Shown: positions 6,609 through 14,241, counted from the first letter of the stretch. The stretch is 14,572 bases of DNA from CAXXOK01 sp035399245 (GCA_035399245.1 DAOPIR010000063.1:1-14572), one strand, 5' to 3'. A program made the numbers and translations. The notes: a model not told the origin generated them from the sequence alone.

Positions 6609-7677
6609 GTGGCTCAACTATCTGTTTATAGCGGTTACGCTGGGCATGATCGTCATCATCGCGTTTTCCAACAACGATCTGGCCGATGCCTGGGACGCGC
6701 TGTTTACGCTGAAGCCCGAGTGGCTTTTCTGCGCGTTTTTGGGCTGGTTTGGCTACATGTTTTTTGATGTGCTTGGGCTGCATTATTTTCTGCGCAAGCA
6801 GAAATACCCGATCTCCATCGGCTTTGCCACCTATGTGACGCTGCTGGGATTTTACTACAGCAACATCACGCCCGGCTCCAGCGGCGGGCAGCCCATGCAG
6901 GTGTATTACCTTACCAAGCGCAAGGTGCCCGTGCCGATTTCCACCTCGGCGCTGTCCATCAAGTTTCTGGCGCTGCAGATTATGATCGTGGTCATCACCA
7001 CGGTGCTGTGGATCTGCAACGCCGGCTTTGTCAATGAGCAGCTGCCCAAGATGAAATGGTTTATCTACATCGGCTACGGGATCAACGCGCTTTCGATTCC
7101 GCTGATTTTACTGGTGGCGCTGCACCGCCCGCTGGTGCAGGCGATCATCCTGTTTTTTGTGCGCGTGGGCGCCAAGCTGCACCTGATCAAGCGGCCCGAG
7201 GATAAGATCGTGCGCATCGACGCCGGCATGGACATGTACCATATGTCCATCCTGCGGCTGATGAAATACCCGCGGCGCATTATCGGCCAGCTGGTGTTCG
7301 CAGGGCTTAGCCTGCTGTCGGTGATGAGCATTCCGCTGAGCGTGTACCGCGCGTTCGACCTGAGCGGCGTGCCGTGGTACCATCTGCTGACGATTTCGTT
7401 TTTGCTGTTCATCAGCGCCAGCTATACGCCCCTGCCGGGCGCAAGCGGCGCGCAGGAAGGTGGATTTCTGATCTATTTCGGCGGGCTGTTTACGCAGGGC
7501 ACCATCGGCCTGGCGCTGCTGGTGTGGCGGTTTTTCGGTTATTATCTGTTTTTGCTGGTGGGCGCGGCGATCTCCATCGGCGGCAGCCTGCGCGGGCATA
7601 TAGCGGACAGGAAGCACGGCGCAAAGGACACGCCGGACGATTCGCCGCCCGACGCCGCGCAAGCCGACGAGACATAA
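6598..7677 (+). CDS. YbhN/LPG-synthase-TM family membrane protein (flippase-like domain)
   Basis: The 359-residue protein is a polytopic membrane protein with roughly seven or eight TM segments. It carries the two conserved loops of the PF03706 family: TPGSSGGQPMQVYYL (91-105) and TPLPGASGAQEGGF (277-290), followed by VWRFFGYYLFLL. This is the membrane domain of MprF-type lysyl-phosphatidylglycerol flippases. The soluble synthase domain is absent and the tail is a short hydrophilic extension (about 331-359). The ATG at 6598 lies inside the end of the glycosyltransferase gene, with AGAGAGGA just ahead. Such proteins are thought to move or handle lipids in the membrane. Coupling to a GT4 enzyme suggests it handles the glycolipid or lipid-linked sugar made by that enzyme. 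Family call is strong; transport role is inferred. Confidence 0.87.
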   Translation: MKHKWLNYLFIAVTLGMIVIIAFSNNDLADAWDALFTLKPEWLFCAFLGWFGYMFFDVLGLHYFLRKQKYPISIGFATYVTLLGFYYSNITPGSSGGQPMQVYYLTKRKVPVPISTSALSIKFLALQIMIVVITTVLWICNAGFVNEQLPKMKWFIYIGYGINALSIPLILLVALHRPLVQAIILFFVRVGAKLHLIKRPEDKIVRIDAGMDMYHMSILRLMKYPRRIIGQLVFAGLSLLSVMSIPLSVYRAFDLSGVPWYHLLTISFLLFISASYTPLPGASGAQEGGFLIYFGGLFTQGTIGLALLVWRFFGYYLFLLVGAAISIGGSLRGHIADRKHGAKDTPDDSPPDAAQADET

Positions 7678-7735
7678 CGCTTTGTATGCTCCGCAGGCGC
7701 GTACGGGCCGCCGACGGCGGAAATTGGGCGTAAAC

Positions 7736-7763
7736 TTGATTTATTTTTGCTACATGATATACT
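7736..7763 (+). promoter_or_regulatory. Promoter of the pilus-like operon
   Basis: TTGATT (7736-7741) and TATACT (7758-7763) are separated by 16 bp, with TGa before the -10 forming an extended -10. Transcription from about 7770 would give a leader of about 88 nt before the ATG at 7858. The intervals in the operon downstream are all short or overlapping, so this is the likely main promoter. Confidence 0.6.
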
Positions 7764-7857
7764 TATAGAAGTATCGCTTTGGAAGCTTTCAGCAATCCAT
7801 CAACCGAATATTGAGCCATTTTTTGATAATTGGAGAGAAACATAAGGTGGGCACCAA

Positions 7858-8697
7858 ATGCGGAGGCACAGCAAAGAAGCATGGATAAACCGTTGGGTTT
7901 TGATTGTTTCCTTTGCTTTTTTGTTAGTCATTGCGATCTGTGCGCTATGCGCAGAGCAGTCGTCTCCCCATTTTGCCGAGATCACGGGGGAAACGGTTTA
8001 CGAAAAGGACGGCGTTGTAATCGACGCCAGCAACGTTTCCCAGGGCTACGTTGCGGTGAAATACACCGAGCAGACCGACGGCGACCTGCTGGTGAAAATT
8101 GTCAGGGGCAGCAGTACCCATACGTACTATCTCAACAGCAGCAACGAATACGAAGTCTATTCGTTTCAGGACGGCAACGGGAAATATACCGTGCAGGTGT
8201 ACCGGCAGGTGAAGGGCAGCCAGTATACCAAGGTCTATTCCAAAGAGATCAGCGTTGCGATGGAGGAGGAGAACGACCCGTTCCTGTACCCCAACCAATA
8301 TGTTTGGTATACGGCGGACAGCACTGCCGTTTCAATATCTCTGGAGCTGTGCAAGGACGCAACGACCGACAAAGAAAAAATCGAAATCCTGTCAGACTAT
8401 GTGATGCGGGCCCTGGCCTATGACCACATCAAGGCCAGAACCGTTAAAAGCGGATATGTTCCAGATATTGACGAGGTGCTCGCCAAAAAGAAGGGAATTT
8501 GCTTTGACTATTCCGCGGTGTTTGCCTGTATGCTCCGCGTGCAGAATATTCCGGCGAAGCTGATTATCGGGTATGCGGACAAGTATTACCATGCATGGAA
8601 CAGGGTTTGGGTCGACGGCGAATGGGAGCGGTATGACTTAACGTTTGCTGATTCGGGAACGGAGATCAGCAAGTACACGCAGGAGGCATTTTATTGA
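7858..8697 (+). CDS. Membrane-anchored transglutaminase-like protein
   Basis: The start ATG at 7858 has AAGGTGG 7 bp ahead. The 279-residue protein has a signal anchor at about 13-33 (WVLIVSFAFLLVIAICALCA). An extracellular beta-rich region (about 40-150) follows, then a transglutaminase/protease-like domain at about 165-279. The catalytic triad is visible: Cys215 in KKKGICFDYSAVFACML, His245 in DKYYHAWNRVWVDGEW and Asp260 in ERYDLTFAD. This is the TGc layout of bacterial surface proteins, which may cross-link, cleave or simply bind proteins. The gene opens the operon and its stop overlaps the start of the pilC-like gene by one base (TGATG). A role in modifying the pilus-like structure or its substrate is inference from the position. 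Alternatively the fold may serve as a peptidase. Confidence 0.87.
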   Translation: MRRHSKEAWINRWVLIVSFAFLLVIAICALCAEQSSPHFAEITGETVYEKDGVVIDASNVSQGYVAVKYTEQTDGDLLVKIVRGSSTHTYYLNSSNEYEVYSFQDGNGKYTVQVYRQVKGSQYTKVYSKEISVAMEEENDPFLYPNQYVWYTADSTAVSISLELCKDATTDKEKIEILSDYVMRALAYDHIKARTVKSGYVPDIDEVLAKKKGICFDYSAVFACMLRVQNIPAKLIIGYADKYYHAWNRVWVDGEWERYDLTFADSGTEISKYTQEAFY

Positions 8698-9755
8698 TGA
8701 AAAGCAATTCAAAAAATCAAAAACTTCTAACGGCGGAAGACAATGCGTTGTTCTGCAGTCAGATCGCTATCCTGCTGAAAGCAGGCATTCCGCTGCACGA
8801 CGGCATGAAAACGTTAAGCGAAACGTATAAGGGCACCGGCTATGAAGCCTGCTTTTCGCAGATCGACCAGCATGTACGCCAGACCGGCTCACTGGGTAAA
8901 GCGGTGGAGCTGGCGGGCATGTTCCCCGATTATATCGTCAACATGATCAATATCGGCGAGCGGACGGGTATTCTGGAAGAAGTGATGGATGCCCTTTACG
9001 AGTATTATCAGCGCGAAGCCCAGGTGCGCCGGGCGGTTAAAAACGCGGTAATGTATCCGCTGATTTTGGTGGCGATGATGGCGGTGGTCATCGGCATTTT
9101 GTCCATCCGCGTGATGCCGATCTTCTCGCAGGTGTATGCGTCGCTGGGGGCGGAGGTATCGGCATCCGCCGAAACGGTGATCCGGCTGAGCTCCGTAACC
9201 GGCCACATTGTGCTGGCGTTTGTGGCGTGCCTGCTGGTGATTGTCATCGTGCTGTTTATCCTGCTGCAGACCAGGCAGAAGGATCGGGTCAAGGCATTTT
9301 TAATCCGGCTGTTTCCCAGCGCAAGGGAGATCAACAAAAAGATTTCCACCGCGCGCTTTTCCGCGGTGCTGTCCAAGCTGCTGGAGGGCGGCTTTCCCAT
9401 CGAAGAGGCCGTTGCCCTGGTCGCCGGGATTGTGCCCGATCCGGAAATCGCCAAAAAGCTTATGCAAAGCCAGCAGGATATCGTAAAGGGCGAGAGCTTT
9501 GCCAATGCGATTGAAAAAACGGGGATTTACGCGGATATCTATATAAGGATGCTCAAGGTGGCCGGACTGTCCGGCAGCATCGACAAGACCCTGCATAAGC
9601 TGGGTGAACTGTATGACGAGGAAGTGGATGACGGCATTCGCAGGATCGTATCCCTGATCGAGCCGATCATCGTGGGGATTCTCGCGGTGATCATCGGTGC
9701 TATTCTGCTGTCGGTAATGCTTCCTCTTGCCAGTATTTTGTCCGTCATCGCCTGA
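8697..9755 (+). CDS. pilC: Type IV pilus / type II secretion inner-membrane platform protein (PilC/GspF)
   Basis: The 352-residue protein (ATG 8697; a TTG at 8694 is also possible, AGGAGG lying 7-10 bp upstream) has two T2SSF repeats, residues about 16-141 and 218-342. Conserved features are FCSQIAILLKAGIPLHDGMKTL, then INIGERTGILEEVMDALYEYYQRE, RRAVKNAVMYPLILV, and the second-repeat RMLKVAGLSGSIDKTLHKLGELYDEEVDDGIRRI. Three TM segments occur at about 121-143, 168-190 and 322-347. The C-terminal one ends in IGAILLSVMLPLASILSVI, typical of the family. In pili the protein is the membrane platform through which the ATPase drives fibre assembly or retraction. It is slightly shorter than typical PilC (about 400 residues). 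The family call is strong, but this is not necessarily a true pilus. Confidence 0.93.
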   Translation: MKSNSKNQKLLTAEDNALFCSQIAILLKAGIPLHDGMKTLSETYKGTGYEACFSQIDQHVRQTGSLGKAVELAGMFPDYIVNMINIGERTGILEEVMDALYEYYQREAQVRRAVKNAVMYPLILVAMMAVVIGILSIRVMPIFSQVYASLGAEVSASAETVIRLSSVTGHIVLAFVACLLVIVIVLFILLQTRQKDRVKAFLIRLFPSAREINKKISTARFSAVLSKLLEGGFPIEEAVALVAGIVPDPEIAKKLMQSQQDIVKGESFANAIEKTGIYADIYIRMLKVAGLSGSIDKTLHKLGELYDEEVDDGIRRIVSLIEPIIVGILAVIIGAILLSVMLPLASILSVIA

Positions 9756-9767
9756 TAAGGAGACCGT

Positions 9768-10103
9768 ATGCTGTCAGCGGAAAACAGGGGACGAACCAAA
9801 AACAGGGGCCCGCTCATTACAATTGCGGTTTTCGTAGCGATTGTACTGGTGTTTTTGCTTGTCCTGCATTCCGTTTCCGGCAAAACGGAGCAGCAGCAGG
9901 CCACTTTCCTGGAGGAAACAGTTCACCGCGCGGTGATTACCTGCTTCGCCATCGAGGGCAGGTATCCGCCGTCGCTTGACTATCTGGCGGACAATTACGG
10001 CATTCGGGCGGTGTTGGATAACGATAAGTTCATTATCAGCTACAATGCCTTTGCCTCAAACATTTATCCGGATATCGCCGTGCTAAGGGTTGGGATGGAA
10101 TAA
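9768..10103 (+). CDS. Small single-TM protein of pilus-like operon
   Basis: The 111-residue protein starts at ATG 9768, with AAGGAG 5 bp ahead. It has a positively charged N-terminus (ENRGRTKNRG), one TM at about 15-36, and a short extracellular part with EGRYPPSLDYLADNYGI (63-79). Similar YPPSL-type segments occur in pseudopilins of the GspG type after the N-terminal helix, so I read it as pseudopilin-like in shape. However, there is no GFTLIE prepilin cleavage signal and no Glu5. It overlaps the next gene by one base (TAATG). Its function is unknown; an anchor or minor component of the machine is an inference. Confidence 0.72.
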   Translation: MLSAENRGRTKNRGPLITIAVFVAIVLVFLLVLHSVSGKTEQQQATFLEETVHRAVITCFAIEGRYPPSLDYLADNYGIRAVLDNDKFIISYNAFASNIYPDIAVLRVGME

Positions 10104-10591
10104 TGCGAACGCAACGATTTGAAAGCAATAATCTGCGGACAGCCGGCTCCCTGCTTACGTTTGTGCTGGTTTGCATGTTCGCGCTTCTGTCCGTGCTGAT
10201 TGTGGCAATCGGGATACAGGCCTATGATCAGATCATGCAGAATACGCAGGCAAACACCCAGCTGAGAACCTCGCTGAGCTATACCGTCAATAAAATCCGC
10301 GCGCATGACGGCCTGGGGGCAATCGAGGCGAAACAGGAAGGGGATTCCGATACCCTGGCGCTTTACCAGACGATCGAAGGCGAAGGGTATGTCACTTATA
10401 TTTACTGCTACGACGGTATGCTTTACGAGTGGTTTACCGCTGCCGGCACGGCGTTTGACCCCAAGCAGGGTGAACCGCTGGTGGAACTGCAGTCCTTTAG
10501 CGCCGTGGTGGGGAAAAGCGGCGTACAGCTGCTCTATACGGATACCGAGGGCGTTGCGCATACGCAATTTACCGCGACATTCAGCGAATAA
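10103..10591 (+). CDS. DUF4860-type membrane protein
   Basis: This 162-residue protein starts at ATG 10103, whose A is the last base of the preceding stop. One TM lies at about 14-38 (AGSLLTFVLVCMFALLSVLIVAIGIQAY). Next come NTQLRTSLSYTVNKIRAHD (51-69) and a beta-rich tail with YIYCYDGMLYEWFT. The arrangement resembles the DUF4860 family of Clostridia, found next to pilus-like genes, as far as I recall it. No prepilin signature is visible. The protein is probably anchored in the membrane with its C-terminus outside. Its function is unknown. Confidence 0.75.
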   Translation: MRTQRFESNNLRTAGSLLTFVLVCMFALLSVLIVAIGIQAYDQIMQNTQANTQLRTSLSYTVNKIRAHDGLGAIEAKQEGDSDTLALYQTIEGEGYVTYIYCYDGMLYEWFTAAGTAFDPKQGEPLVELQSFSAVVGKSGVQLLYTDTEGVAHTQFTATFSE

Positions 10592-10609
10592 TACGGGAGA
10601 GGACAAGAA

Positions 10610-11011
10610 ATGAAGCCATTGCGAAGCGGTCATGTCGTCATTGTGGAACTGATTATTGTAATCTTGTTCTTTTCCTTGTCGTCTGTCGTAATCGTGCGCC
10701 TGTTTGTGGCGGCCAGCCAGCTCAGCAGGCAAAGCACAGCGTCCACAGACCTCCTGCTTTCGTGCCAGAACTGGGCCGACCAACTGCTGGCGGAGGATGA
10801 TTACGCCGCCTATCTGGCGGCAAACGGCTGGACTGCGGACGGCGACGGCCTGTCCCTGGCGGTTGACGGCGGAACATTGAAAGCATCCGCCTTTGCCCGG
10901 GAAGAAGGATCAAACGGCCAACTGCTGTCCTGTGAGCTTTCGGCCTGTGTTGACAATGAGGAAGTATTTGCGCTTCCGGTTGCCCGCTACCAAACGGAGG
11001 GCGCGCCATGA
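10610..11011 (+). CDS. Pseudopilin-like small membrane protein
   Basis: The 133-residue protein starts at ATG 10610 after a GGGAGAGGA ribosome site. Its N-terminus, RSGHVVIVELIIVILFFSLS, is the closest of the four small proteins to a class III prepilin: short basic leader, Gly7, hydrophobic helix to about residue 34, and a Glu at position 13. In true prepilins the Glu is at +5 after the cleaved Gly; here it is at +6, so the cleavage site is atypical. The outside part has two cysteines (about 52 and 104) that might form a disulphide. The stop overlaps the next start as ATGA. It may be the fibre subunit or a minor pseudopilin. Confidence 0.72.
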   Translation: MKPLRSGHVVIVELIIVILFFSLSSVVIVRLFVAASQLSRQSTASTDLLLSCQNWADQLLAEDDYAAYLAANGWTADGDGLSLAVDGGTLKASAFAREEGSNGQLLSCELSACVDNEEVFALPVARYQTEGAP

Positions 11012-11469
11012 AGAACAGGCAGGAGTACCGCATCGGGATCGGAACCTCCACCATGCTTTTGGTGTTTGTGATCATCAGCATCGTAACGCTGGGCGTACTG
11101 TCGTTTTTGAGTGCGAAGGTAGACAAAGCGCTGACCGATAAGAACATCGATATGGTGCAGGGGTACTATAGGGCAAGCGCGGCCGCGCAGCGGCGGCTGC
11201 TGGAGATCGATAACGACCTGTCGGCTGTTACAAGCCAGCAGGCGCTGGCGGCGTATGCGCAGCAGGAAGGCATGTCCTATACGGACGAAACGCTGTCCTT
11301 TGCGGTGGATGCCGACAATGACCGCGTGCTCAACGTCGCATTGAATGTGAATGACCGGTTTCAAATCGGGCACATTACGCAGTATACTATGGAAAACAAG
11401 GAGGAGTGGTCTTCCGGTTTTTCCGTGCTTCCAGTATTTGATGAGGTAACGAATGATGAATCTGATTGA
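11008..11469 (+). CDS. Small single-TM protein of pilus-like operon
   Basis: The 153-residue protein starts at the ATG in the ATGA overlap with the previous gene. After a short charged N-terminus (KNRQEYRIGIG) it has one TM at about 13-35 (TSTMLLVFVIISIVTLGVLSFLS). A helical segment with DKNIDMVQGYYRASAAAQRRLLEIDNDL (42-69) follows, then a mixed tail. It has the general shape of a pilus accessory or PilO-like anchor, but I do not recognise a named family and there is no prepilin motif. It overlaps the downstream pilT-like gene by 17 bp, indicating tight co-expression with the ATPase. Confidence 0.7.
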   Translation: MKNRQEYRIGIGTSTMLLVFVIISIVTLGVLSFLSAKVDKALTDKNIDMVQGYYRASAAAQRRLLEIDNDLSAVTSQQALAAYAQQEGMSYTDETLSFAVDADNDRVLNVALNVNDRFQIGHITQYTMENKEEWSSGFSVLPVFDEVTNDESD

Positions 11470-12514
11470 TCTGTTGAAAGAAGCGATTCGCCGTGACGTA
11501 TCGGATATATATATCGTACCCGGCACCTGTATCATGGCAAAATCCGGCGGGGAACTGATCCCGCTGGGCGACAGCAAGATTATGCCGGACGACAGCATAC
11601 AGCTGATCCGGCAGGTATACGCCTTTGACAATCACCGCAGCATGGACAAGGTGCTGGAAACCGGCGACGACGATTTTTCGTTCTCGCTGAGCAATGTCGG
11701 CCGGTTTCGCTGCAACGCCTACAAGCAAAGGAGCTCCGTCGCGGCCGTGCTGCGGGTGGTGCCCTTTGGCCTGGCGGACCCCAAAACGCTGCATATCCCC
11801 GACGCGGTATTGGACCTGTACAAAATGCAAAGGGGACTGGTACTGGTTACGGGGCCTGCCGGCAGCGGCAAAAGCACAACGCTTGCCTGCATTATCGACC
11901 GCATCAACCGCGAGTGCAGCAACCATATCGTAACCATTGAGGACCCGATCGAGCACCTGCACTATCACATTAAAAGCATTGTGAGCCAGCGGGAGATCTC
12001 GCAGGATACGGAAAACTATGCAACCGCGCTGCGCGCCTCCCTGCGGCAAGCGCCGGATACCATCCTTGTGGGGGAAATGCGGGACTACGAAACCATTCAA
12101 ACGGTGCTGACCGCCGCCGAGACGGGGCATATGGTCTTTTCGACGCTGCACACGGTTGGCGCTGTCAAGACCATCGACCGGATCATCGATGTTTTCCCGG
12201 CCAACCGGCAGCAGCAGGTGCGTATCCAGCTATCCATGGTGCTTTCGGCGGTTGTATCGCAGCAGCTGCTGCCCACGATCGACGGCAAGCTGGAGCCGGC
12301 GTTCGAGATCATGATTGTTAACAATGCGATCAGCAACATGATCCGGGAAGGAAAAGTTCATCAGATGGATAATGTTATATATTCCGGGGCAAGCCAGGGC
12401 ATGATTACGATGGACAGCGATATCGTAAGGCTGTACCATGAAAAGAAGATTACCAGAGAAACCGCGCAGCGGTTTGCGGTGAATACAGATACGATTGCCA
12501 AACGGTTGCAATAG
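11453..12514 (+). CDS. pilT: PilT-type secretion ATPase
   Basis: The protein has 353 residues from the first of two adjacent ATGs. The second, at 11456, has the better spacing to GAGGT (8 bp). The N-terminal RRDVSDIYIVPG corresponds to the SDLHL segment of PilT. The ATPase core shows Walker A GPAGSGKST (134-142), the Asp box IEDPIEHL, Walker B TILVGEMRD (203-211) and the His box TGHMVFSTLHT. The C-terminal AISNMIREGK matches the PilT-specific AIRNLIRE motif, and there is no long GspE/PilB N-domain. Length agrees with PilT (about 345-370 residues). PilT normally powers pilus retraction beside a PilB that builds the fibre. Here it is the only ATPase in the locus, so it may drive both directions or another kind of secretion. 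Confidence 0.93.
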   Translation: MMNLIDLLKEAIRRDVSDIYIVPGTCIMAKSGGELIPLGDSKIMPDDSIQLIRQVYAFDNHRSMDKVLETGDDDFSFSLSNVGRFRCNAYKQRSSVAAVLRVVPFGLADPKTLHIPDAVLDLYKMQRGLVLVTGPAGSGKSTTLACIIDRINRECSNHIVTIEDPIEHLHYHIKSIVSQREISQDTENYATALRASLRQAPDTILVGEMRDYETIQTVLTAAETGHMVFSTLHTVGAVKTIDRIIDVFPANRQQQVRIQLSMVLSAVVSQQLLPTIDGKLEPAFEIMIVNNAISNMIREGKVHQMDNVIYSGASQGMITMDSDIVRLYHEKKITRETAQRFAVNTDTIAKRLQ

Positions 12515-12543
12515 ACCGGCCAACACAAACGGAGGGGAAGCGA

Positions 12544-13749
12544 GTGGACACAATCAGGATAAAGGTGCTGGGCACTTTTGATATTATCGTCAATGACGAA
12601 AGCGTGATTTCGTATGTCGGAAAAACGCAGAAGGGCTGTACGCTTTTTCAATATCTTCTGATCCATCGGGATCATGCGGTGCCCTATAGCGATCTGTACG
12701 AAGTTCTGTGGCCCAACGAAGATCGCACCAACCCGGAAAGCGCGCTGAAAACCCTGGTAAGCCGTTTGCGCAATATTCTGAATAATTGCAGCAAGGATTT
12801 CGGTACGTGCATCCTTACCGTACGCGGCACCTATCAGTGGAACAACGATTTTCCGTACACGCTGGATGAAATCGACTTTGAGCGGCTGTGCAATACGCTC
12901 AAGGATACGAAGGAGCTTACGCCGCAGGTAAGGGAAATGTACCAGGAAGTGCTTTCATTGTATAAAGGAGAGCTGTTTTCCAAAACGGCGCAGGAAAGCT
13001 GGGCCATTGCGAAAAGCGTTTATCTCCATAATATGTATGAAAACACCATCTATCAGTATCTGGACCTTCTCAAAGACAGGGAAGAATATGAGGACATCAT
13101 TCAGGCAAGCCGTATGGCCCTTGAGATTGATGCCTTTAACGAGAATTACCACCTTGCCCTGATGGATGCGCTGGTAAAGACAAAGCGCAATAACGAAGCA
13201 TTATTACAGTACAAGCATGCGAAGAATATTCATCTTCGTTATCTCGGAATCCAGCCACCCAAACGGATTCAGGATTTCTATATGAATATTATTCAAGGCG
13301 GGCAGGTGTTGGACATGGATATTAATAGCATTCGGAACGAGCTGCGTGAATATGATAAGGCCAATGGCGCATTTGTATGTGAATATGCCGTATTTAAGGA
13401 AATATATAATTTACAGCTCAGGAGTTTTGAAAGAACCAAGAGGACCATTTTCCTGGCGTTGATTATGCTCAAAAGCGTGGACGGACAGCTTATGGATCCG
13501 TTGAAACTGGATGACCTGATGAGCGACCTGCTGGATGTGCTCACCACAAGCCTTCGCAAAGGCGATACCATCACGCACTACAGCGCGTCCCAATATGCGC
13601 TGCTGCTTCCGCTGCAGTCTTATGACAACGGGCAGAAGGTGATCGAGCGAATCAAGACCGCTTTTTACAGGAAATACAGAAACTCTTCGGTGATTGTCGA
13701 TTACCGGATCGGGCTGGTTGCCGATACCAATAACAACAAAGATTTATAA
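12544..13749 (+). CDS. BTAD-domain transcriptional regulator with degenerate GGDEF-like C-terminus
   Basis: The 401-residue protein begins at GTG 12544, with GGAGGGG 8 bp upstream and 29 bp after the pilT stop. Residues 1-100 form an OmpR-type winged helix (IRIKVLGTFDIIVNDESV, then LYEVLWPNEDRTNPESALKTLVSRLR). Residues about 105-255 are a TPR-like bacterial transcriptional activator domain, ending in HLRYLGIQPPKRIQDFY. The C-terminal 285-395 resembles a GGDEF fold: LDDLMSDLLDVLTTSLRKGDTITHYSASQYALLLP. YSASQY replaces the GGDEF signature, so diguanylate cyclase activity is not expected. It may act as a ligand sensor. The position suggests it controls this operon and the secreted protein downstream. 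Confidence 0.86.
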   Translation: MDTIRIKVLGTFDIIVNDESVISYVGKTQKGCTLFQYLLIHRDHAVPYSDLYEVLWPNEDRTNPESALKTLVSRLRNILNNCSKDFGTCILTVRGTYQWNNDFPYTLDEIDFERLCNTLKDTKELTPQVREMYQEVLSLYKGELFSKTAQESWAIAKSVYLHNMYENTIYQYLDLLKDREEYEDIIQASRMALEIDAFNENYHLALMDALVKTKRNNEALLQYKHAKNIHLRYLGIQPPKRIQDFYMNIIQGGQVLDMDINSIRNELREYDKANGAFVCEYAVFKEIYNLQLRSFERTKRTIFLALIMLKSVDGQLMDPLKLDDLMSDLLDVLTTSLRKGDTITHYSASQYALLLPLQSYDNGQKVIERIKTAFYRKYRNSSVIVDYRIGLVADTNNNKDL

Positions 13750-13783
13750 ATATCGGATTATCAGTATAAATATTAATAGGTCG

Positions 13784-13808
13784 ATTGCCGGATTTGCTGG
13801 CCGGCAAT
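13784..13808 (+). terminator. Hairpin after the pilus-like operon, possible terminator
   Basis: ATTGCCGG (13784-13791) and CCGGCAAT (13801-13808) form a perfect 8-bp stem with a 9-nt loop, 34 bp after the regulator stop. It is followed by ATTTGCC rather than a strong T-tract, so termination may be weak or factor-dependent. Confidence 0.45.
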
Positions 13809-13918
13809 ATTTGCCTTGGCAGGAAACGGGATGAATTGATCTCCGCGATTTGAATACCGTCAGGCACAATGCGCAAACCATCGGCGGTATATGCAGTAGA
13901 ATTATAGGGCTTTCAGTA

Positions 13919-13934
13919 TATGACGAATGTCATA
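13919..13934. repeat. Short inverted repeat, possible operator
   Basis: TATGAC (13919-13924) and GTCATA (13929-13934) are exact inverted copies separated by GAAT. This is the typical shape of a dimeric regulator site. No gene-specific regulator can be assigned. Confidence 0.35.
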
Positions 13935-14127
13935 ATATGCCAACAAAAAATACCATAATTTACCATTATCTCGTCGATCGGTAGCGACACGGGATTGACG
14001 GGCGTTTCCGTGGGGTGAGAGCAGCCGCCTTCGATAGCGGATGTATATTTTTGAATTTCCGTGTGCTTTACGGCGAATGCCCGCAGCACGCTTGTTTTGA
14101 GCAATTTTCCAAAGATTCATAAAAATC

Positions 14128-14144
14128 TTATAGTATTCCTATAA
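14128..14144. repeat. Short inverted repeat in AT-rich upstream region
   Basis: TTATAG and CTATAA flank TATTC. The inverted repeat lies about 30 bp upstream of the direct repeats at 14175-14194. Confidence 0.3.
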
Positions 14145-14174
14145 AACATCAAAAAATTACAAAAATTCCGGAGA

Positions 14175-14209
14175 ATGTAACCGGATATGTAACCCTGTCT
14201 GGATATACT
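14175..14209 (+). promoter_or_regulatory. Promoter with tandem operator-like repeats, candidate BTAD/SARP site
   Basis: ATGTAACC occurs twice (14175-14182 and 14187-14194, period 12 bp). Nine bp after the second copy comes TATACT (14204-14209). No -35 hexamer is recognisable at 17 bp, which is expected for an activator-dependent promoter. SARP-type activators bind tandem repeats about one helical turn apart, with the last one close to the -10. The start would be about 14216 and the leader about 73 nt. Confidence 0.45.
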
Positions 14210-14241
14210 ACAGATAGTTTCATTGATTACTTTGTATGATT

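Larger units (their letters stand above)
13809..14174. other. Gene-free region before secreted protein gene
   Basis: I find no convincing gene. A minus-strand open frame (14104-13913, TTG start) reads well for 63 codons but has no ribosome site. The stretch contains an inverted repeat TATGAC-gaat-GTCATA (13919-13934), a 10-bp-period direct repeat TACCATwAT (13951-13969) and an inverted repeat TTATAG-tattc-CTATAA (14128-14144). The last 180 bp before the next gene are AT-rich. Confidence 0.5.

Noticed and set aside
7708..7720. CCGCCG-A-CGGCGG as terminator of the glycosyltransferase operon
   Set aside because: The palindrome has a one-base centre and no T-tract follows.
13864..13884. Cyclic di-GMP-I riboswitch 5' half (GCACAATGCGCAAACCATCG)
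   Set aside because: It resembles the GCAAACC part of the aptamer, but the GNRA loop, the second conserved block and the receptor are missing. It also lies far upstream of the predicted promoter.
13913..14104. 63-codon minus-strand open frame
   Set aside because: It has a TTG start without a ribosome site, no recognisable motif, and no promoter. Chance openness in an AT-rich region is as likely.
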